This document shows, one piece after another, positions 59,105-64,000 of a stretch of DNA of 64,000 bases. The notes under the pieces were generated by a model. The model saw only the letters and a list, made by a program, of their open reading frames with translations, was not told the origin of the DNA and searched no databases. Position 1 is the first letter of the stretch; every line of letters starts with the position of its first letter. The position numbers and the translations under genes are program-made. This stretch comes from Trebouxia sp. TZW2008. Lineage: Eukaryota > Chlorophyta > Trebouxiophyceae > Trebouxiales > Trebouxiaceae. The DNA is taken from the NCBI GenBank assembly GCA_002118135.1, contig BDIU01000008.1, forward strand, positions 124,001-188,000. Direction: 5' to 3'.

Positions 59105-60184
59105 TCATGAGCTCTTTGACTTGCTGCCGCTCCTCAGCTTCTTGGACAACTGCACCCTTGAGAGCTTGCGCTCCTTTGGCTCCTGCAAGTACGAAAGGAT
59201 TGTGAGAAAATGTTTGGTGACGTTTCTGAAATCCAGGTTTGGCCCAAGTCAACAACTAGCAAAAAGTATTGCATGCTGACTTCTTTGATATGCTCACTTG
59301 CATGCGCATATTGGCATGTCTTAGTCTGACATGACTTGAACTTAAGTATGTAGCATGAGCGGCTTACCGCCTCATTCTTGACATCAGAGCCCTTCTCTGT
59401 GAGGATCAGCTCAATATGGCAAGGGCTTGACATGAAAGCTGCAAGCACACTCGAAGTCTGTCAGGCCATGCTCAGATAGTCACAGCAGCAGCAGCACGCG
59501 TAGGTGACAGCTTGTGCGAGCAGCCAGGACACAAAGTGACGTACGGTTGATACGCCCGTGTGCTCTGTATGTCCTTCTGCGCTGTTTCTGAGCTTGGTTG
59601 ACCTGAATGTGCGAGATGTACATCGAGTCTGTGTCGAGACCCTTGACCTGCATCATCACAGTCCCTTCAGGACTATTGCTTCATGCGATACCAGTGTCTC
59701 TTGAGGTCTAATTCATCATGATGAACAGGATGGCAAGCTGCTGCACGAGCTGGTGTGCGCACCTCTGCATTGCTCTCTGCGTTCTTCAACAAGCCCAGCA
59801 GAAATTCACAAGACTTGGCTGGCCAGCGACCCTGTCCGTTTGTGAGGCCCTCGTTCTTGGTCTGAGCTGAACGCCCCACACCACCGCAGAATCTACGGAA
59901 AGGAATGATACGCCTGTGTGCAAGGACATCCTCAAGGTACTTCTTTGCCTTGCCCAACTCCATCTTCCTCAGAGCCATTGCGGACTCGCGCGTGTTCTTG
60001 AAGTGTACACGCAAATCTGAACCGCGAGCCTGCAGAGGAGGCATGTGTGAGAACAGGTTGCGCTTTCGACTGATCGAGCTGCCAACACAGTGTCTACAAA
60101 CAGCTTGTGCTGGCTCTGCCTGTCGATTGCTGATACCTTGCATGACTTGGTGGTGTTGTCTGGGTCTCGCGCATACTTGACCAT
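59105..60184 (-). CDS. RPL17: 60S ribosomal protein L17 (uL22)
   Basis: Large-subunit protein lining the nascent-chain exit tunnel. Exons 60184-60137, 60029-59763, 59647-59545, 59438-59368 and 59182-59105 join in phase to 188 aa (family about 184). It opens with [16 protein letters not shown], the near-invariant eukaryotic start. It continues with [13 protein letters not shown], the [12 protein letters not shown] and [11 protein letters not shown] blocks, the [19 protein letters not shown] loop (the beta-hairpin that constricts the tunnel) and [13 protein letters not shown]. The tail is Lys/Ser-rich ([11 protein letters not shown]). Nothing is broken. It is transcribed divergently from NMD3, another 60S-pathway gene. 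Confidence 0.97.
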
Positions 60185-60540
60185 CTTGCCCTCCTGAAGC
60201 CTTTCTAGGCTGCCTAGCTAAAGAGAGAGAGCCGCCGAGACTCGATTTGAGTCATGGCTTCAGGCAATAATGCTCCGGAACCACAGCATGGGAATTTGCC
60301 AAAACCCTCGAGCAAAACCCTCGAGCAAAACGCCGTTCCGGAACGCTTCACGAGATGAGTACAGTTGCTTCGCGACTTTCGCCGGAAGTCGCCAGTGTGG
60401 CTCGAACTGCTGTAGTATCGTCGCATCTGATTGCGTTGTTCTTGCCGCCAATCGCAGGATCCAAAAGAAGTGCTGACTGGGCCTGCCGATCAGAGTCAGA
60501 TTGTTAGGTCTATAGTCTAGGTGGTCTATAACCCAGTAGC
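60185..60540. promoter_or_regulatory. 356-bp divergent promoter of RPL17 and NMD3
   Basis: The two start codons are 356 bp apart and point away from each other, so both promoters and 5' UTRs must fit here. Three CCGGAA cores occur at 60274, 60338 and 60382. The middle one sits in the palindrome GTTCCGGAAC (60335-60344) and the last in GCCGGAAGTC. A 13-bp direct repeat (AAAACCCTCGAGC) stands at about 60300-60326. A 34-codon ATG frame at 60254 overlaps these and is probably a leader or chance frame. Confidence 0.7.
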
Positions 60541-63500
60541 ATGGCCACCACGGAGAATATGGGTGGTCCCGCTTCCGTTTCATATGGCGCACCGAGTCTT
60601 GTTGCACAGCAGCATACCTATGGCCATGTGTGAGTACTTGAGTCTACTGTGCAAGCACATGCAAAGGGTATTTGCAGTTGAGCTGCATGTGACCGGACCT
60701 TGTATGCGCAGGCTGTGCTGTCTATGCGGTGCTTCCATCATGCCCAACCCGTCGAACATGTGCGTCAATTGCATCCGTTCTCAGGTCGACATCACAGCAG
60801 GTCTTCAGAAGCAGGTCACTGTTCTCTGGTGCAAAGAGTGTAACAGATACCTAAATCCACCAAAGAATTGGGTGAGAGCAGAGCTTGAGTCAAAGGAGCT
60901 GCTGACGTTCTGTGTCAAGCGCATCAAAGGCTTGCAGAAGGTAACTTGCGCAAGCTTTCCTAATCGCGCTTTGGAATTGACTTGTGGAAATCTGTGATGA
61001 TTTGCTTGACTAGCATTGATTTTCATGGAATTCGTGACATTCCAATTGCTGCAGGTCAAGCTAGTTGATGCTGGCTTCATCTGGACAGAGCCTCACTCCC
61101 GCAGACTCAAGACAAAGCTGACAGTACAGAGTGAAGTGTTCAATGGCGCAATACTGCAGCAGACATTTGTTGTGGAGTATGTGGTTGAGACACATATGTG
61201 CCCTGATTGCTCCAGAGCTGCAGCCAATCCAAACACATGGACTGCTGTGGTCCAGGTCTGTGCACACTGCATTCTGCATGACATATTGTTGCGCATGGCA
61301 TCGGGGTCATCTGACATGCCTGTGTACACTTCGTTCTGCATGTTTCTATGCATTGCATTCAAATGTGCTCATGCTGCGTATTCAGGCAATGCTCTTGTCC
61401 ATCTCATGTCCATCCCATGACCCTCTCAATGCCATTGCAACAGGGTTGCGAAGTGAGTTGGCATTACAATTCTCTCAAGACTAGCTGTCTGCTCAGCCTG
61501 CATGTAATACAGTGCTTGCACCTCACAAGCTTTGTTGCTCTCCAAGCTGTATGCATGGTTTGAATGCCTTACAGTGCTCACACTCCAAAAGCTATGCTGA
61601 ACTGTGAATGCAGTTGTCTTGGAAACGCAGGTCAGGCAGCATACAGAGCACAAGCGCACTTTCATGTTCCTTGAGCAGGTCATCCTGAAATACAATGCGG
61701 CAGCTGCTTGCATCAACATCAAGGACATTCACGAGGTCAGCCCTTTGTTCATGCTCTCTGGCGCACTATTTGTCAGAATTGTCTGCTTTTCACATGCAGG
61801 GCACATTTTTTGCTATGTTTTCAGTGTCTGCTGCATATGATGCAGTTACTTTGCACTTGTGTTGCATCTGAATGCAGATGCCATCGCTGTTTAAGCTGTT
61901 GCTATATGCATGCTGGCTCGCCACTGGCTGGTGTGGTCAAGAATTGCAAGTCATTGTTGTGAAAGTTTGACAGGTAACAGTTTTGCTGAGAGCAAGAATG
62001 GTTCAAGCATTCTTGACCAAAGTATCCTGTGACCACGACACTACTGCAGCCAATGGGTTCTGATGGTACTGCTCTTCCTGTGCAGGGCGTTGACTTCTTC
62101 TTCAGCAAACGCAGCCATGCACAGCGCTTTCTGGACTTCCTACAAGGTGTGGTGCCCATCAGATACCGCTCTGACAAGCAGCTGGTCAGCCACAACGAGC
62201 AGAATGCCTCATACAACTACAAGTACACCTTTTCTGTGGAGATTGTGCCCATCTGCAAGGTATCAACAGTACTTTTTCCGGATGTTGCAACTAACGTCTT
62301 GTGAGGGAGGTGAAATCTTGCTCAGAAATCTGCGGTCACAATGCAGTGTCTGGTATCTGACTTTGTTGTGAGCGCAACATATATGTCTCATTCCCAGATT
62401 TGTAGCATCCATATACCATGTGCCAAGCTTGCGCTGTACTGCAGCGCCCATGTTGTAGCAGCAAACTATTTTGTCAGCATGGACTGCAATGATAGCAACT
62501 TTTTTCTGTGACGCATCTACACCCTAACAGCACCTCTATGCAGCTCAAGGGACAGCACAACTATGCCAATGTGAATGCGTTCAACCACCGATGTGAACAA
62601 CCGACTCTGCATCGGTTGTTGACCTCTGCTCTGCTACATTGCAGGATGACTTGATCTTCCTGCCTTCCAAGGTCTCAAGCTCTGTCGGTCACCTGGGTCC
62701 TTTGGTATTGTGTACCCGTGCCATGAACACCCTACACTACATTGAGCCAAACACTTTGCGAGGCACTCAAGTTGAGGTGAGTTAGCCTGCAAATATGTAT
62801 TTAGCAGTTGACAAGCACTGTCAGAGGCTTTGTTTGTTTGCTTTGCTTGCTTGCTGACTGCACACTTGCAGCACAGTCAAGACATGCTGCTGCGCAGCTC
62901 ATCTAGTATGGTTTGCTACACAAACAGGGCGTCTGCATAGACAGCAAAAAAGCTGCAGCTGCATAGCCATCAACCTTATCAGCATTGCTAACAGCAAGCC
63001 AAGCGAAGCAGGTCTGATTGCTGAAAAGAGTGTTGTGTACAGGCACCTGTGTTTTGGAGGCAACCATACAAAGCCCTGCTGAACAGCCGGCATCTAGTAG
63101 AGTACATGATCCTAGACATCGAGCCAACAGGACAGACAGCAGCCAACGGCAAAATTGAGCTGGCAGATGCACAAGTTGCCAGGGTTGCAGACTTAGGCAG
63201 CAATGATACAACGTACCATGTCAGAACCCACTTGGGTCACCTGCTGAACCCTGGGGACACAGCACTGGGGTATGACATGACCAGGGCCAACTTTGTTGAT
63301 GACGAGTTGGAGAACTATGTGCAGAAGGGGCACTCCCTACCTGATGTTGTGCTGGTAAGCATTGACACATGAACTGAACGAATCTTTTAATCACAGGCAG
63401 TGACAAGTGAAGGAGATGTGGATGTTTGCAAAGATCAGTCCTCTGGAAGCGCTTGACTGGGATTGTCTTGATTGAGCGGCCAGCTTGCCTTTGAACCCCT

Positions 63501-63900
63501 ACTGTCAGCAATGCGCGCTGTTCAATGTATGCTGGCTGCCCCTTTGTGATCCTTTGTGGCTTCAGCCTCTGGGCAAATACGATGTGCAGCACATCTCTGA
63601 GTGTTTTCTGTGTGCCTGTCCAAATGCTGTGTAGTGTGCACAGCACTGTTTGCTAGGTGTCAACCTTGCTCCAAATTTGTGGAGCAGGGGTCAGATTTGA
63701 AATGACAATGAGGCTGGTGTTAATGTTTGCAGGTACGCAAGAGCTACGAGGAGAGGCGCAGAAAGCGGCAGGGCAAGGGACAGGGTCGCAGCTGGAAGCT
63801 CAAGCGCATGGCGATTGATAGCGATGACACCATGGTGCTGAAGAAGGGGCAACAGGCTCAGGCTGACAAGCGCCAGCAGGACCTGGAGAGGTTCATGCAG
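60541..63900 (+). CDS. NMD3: NMD3 60S ribosomal export adaptor (3' end beyond window)
   Basis: Binds the pre-60S subunit in the nucleus and recruits the CRM1 exportin through a C-terminal export signal. Exons 60541-60629, 60712-60940, 61055-61255, 61631-61735, 62086-62259, 62645-62776, 63043-63354 and 63733-63900 give 470 in-phase codons. The N-terminus (HVLCCLCGASIMPN) starts the zinc-binding region, with four CxxC pairs: CCLC, CVNC, CKEC and CPDC. Family blocks follow: VDITAGLQKQVTVLWCKEC, SKELLTFCVKRIKGL, WTEPHSRRLKTKLTVQ, RTFMFLEQVIL, VDFFFSKRSHAQRFLDFLQ, VPIRYRSDKQLVSH, THLGHLLNPGDTALGYD and RSWKLKRMAID. The leucine-rich export signal and stop lie right of base 64000. The start is chosen because the GTGAGT donor at 60630 joins in phase to the CCLC exon. 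Confidence 0.96.
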
Positions 63901-64000
63901 GTGTGCCTTCACATGTCTTCACCTTGTATTGTACTGTCAACGTCTGTTCCTTGCATTTTGATACCTTGTGTTCCAATGCCTTGTGTTTCCTGTTTGAAAC

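Noticed and set aside
1..64000. tRNA, rRNA, snoRNA and riboswitch genes
   Set aside because: I saw no cloverleaf with an intact T-arm consensus, no rRNA core and no clear C/D or H/ACA boxes by eye. A covariance-model scan (tRNAscan-SE, Infernal) would decide, especially in the RPL17 introns.

Overview
This is a piece of a eukaryotic nuclear genome. It is intron-rich, with short exons, GT-AG introns and mostly TGCAG acceptors, and most likely comes from a chlorophyte green alga, plausibly Trebouxiophyceae. Support for that placement: a compact cellulose-synthase-like GT2 protein with no plant RING finger or PilZ domain; TGTAA poly(A)-type signals after several genes; and a cytosine-5 DNA methyltransferase carrying a plant/alga-style half-CXXC. 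The species cannot be fixed from the sequence alone. Gene models were built by hand from splice sites, reading phase and conserved motifs. Coordinates for STT3, the GT2 gene, SmD1, RPL17, NMD3 and the methyltransferase are phase-consistent at every junction used.

Layout. 1-437 (-): first exon of STT3, running off the left edge. 1050-7303 (-): 13-exon GT2/cellulose-synthase-like gene, 687 aa. 9360 to about 34014 (-): a very large, repeat-riddled locus. Its 5' part (about 25-34 kb) gives 15 phase-consistent exons encoding a multi-pass membrane protein. Its 3' part (9.4-19.7 kb) gives Pro/Ser/Glu-rich disordered exons and a basic C-terminus. The middle (19.7-24.8 kb) is tandemly duplicated exon cassettes and foldbacks, so continuity of one gene is likely but unproven. 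34753-36012 (-): broken reverse-transcriptase relic. 36651-37434 (-): SmD1 of the spliceosome. 38465-44303 (+): unrecognised protein with five FG[ST][ED]xRW-type motifs. 45260-58359 (+): 25-exon, 1,323-aa DNA methyltransferase with PWWP, half-CXXC, Tudor/Agenet-like, PHD and AT-hook parts. A LINE 3' relic sits in one of its introns. 59105-60184 (-): RPL17, divergent from NMD3 at 60541-63900+ (+), which runs off the right edge.

How the genes relate. Most are housekeeping: N-glycosylation, wall polysaccharide, splicing, the ribosome and 60S export. RPL17 and NMD3 act in the same pathway and share a 356-bp divergent promoter. The methyltransferase looks like a self-contained chromatin writer-reader.

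The most striking feature is window-wide. Ends of real exons, with their splice sites, are duplicated in tandem at 80-240 bp spacing inside the adjoining intron in at least ten places across four genes. One such exon end appears to have grown into a satellite of about 17 units (15.3-17.8 kb). This is what intron gain and exon birth by tandem duplication should leave behind, and it is the main candidate for follow-up.
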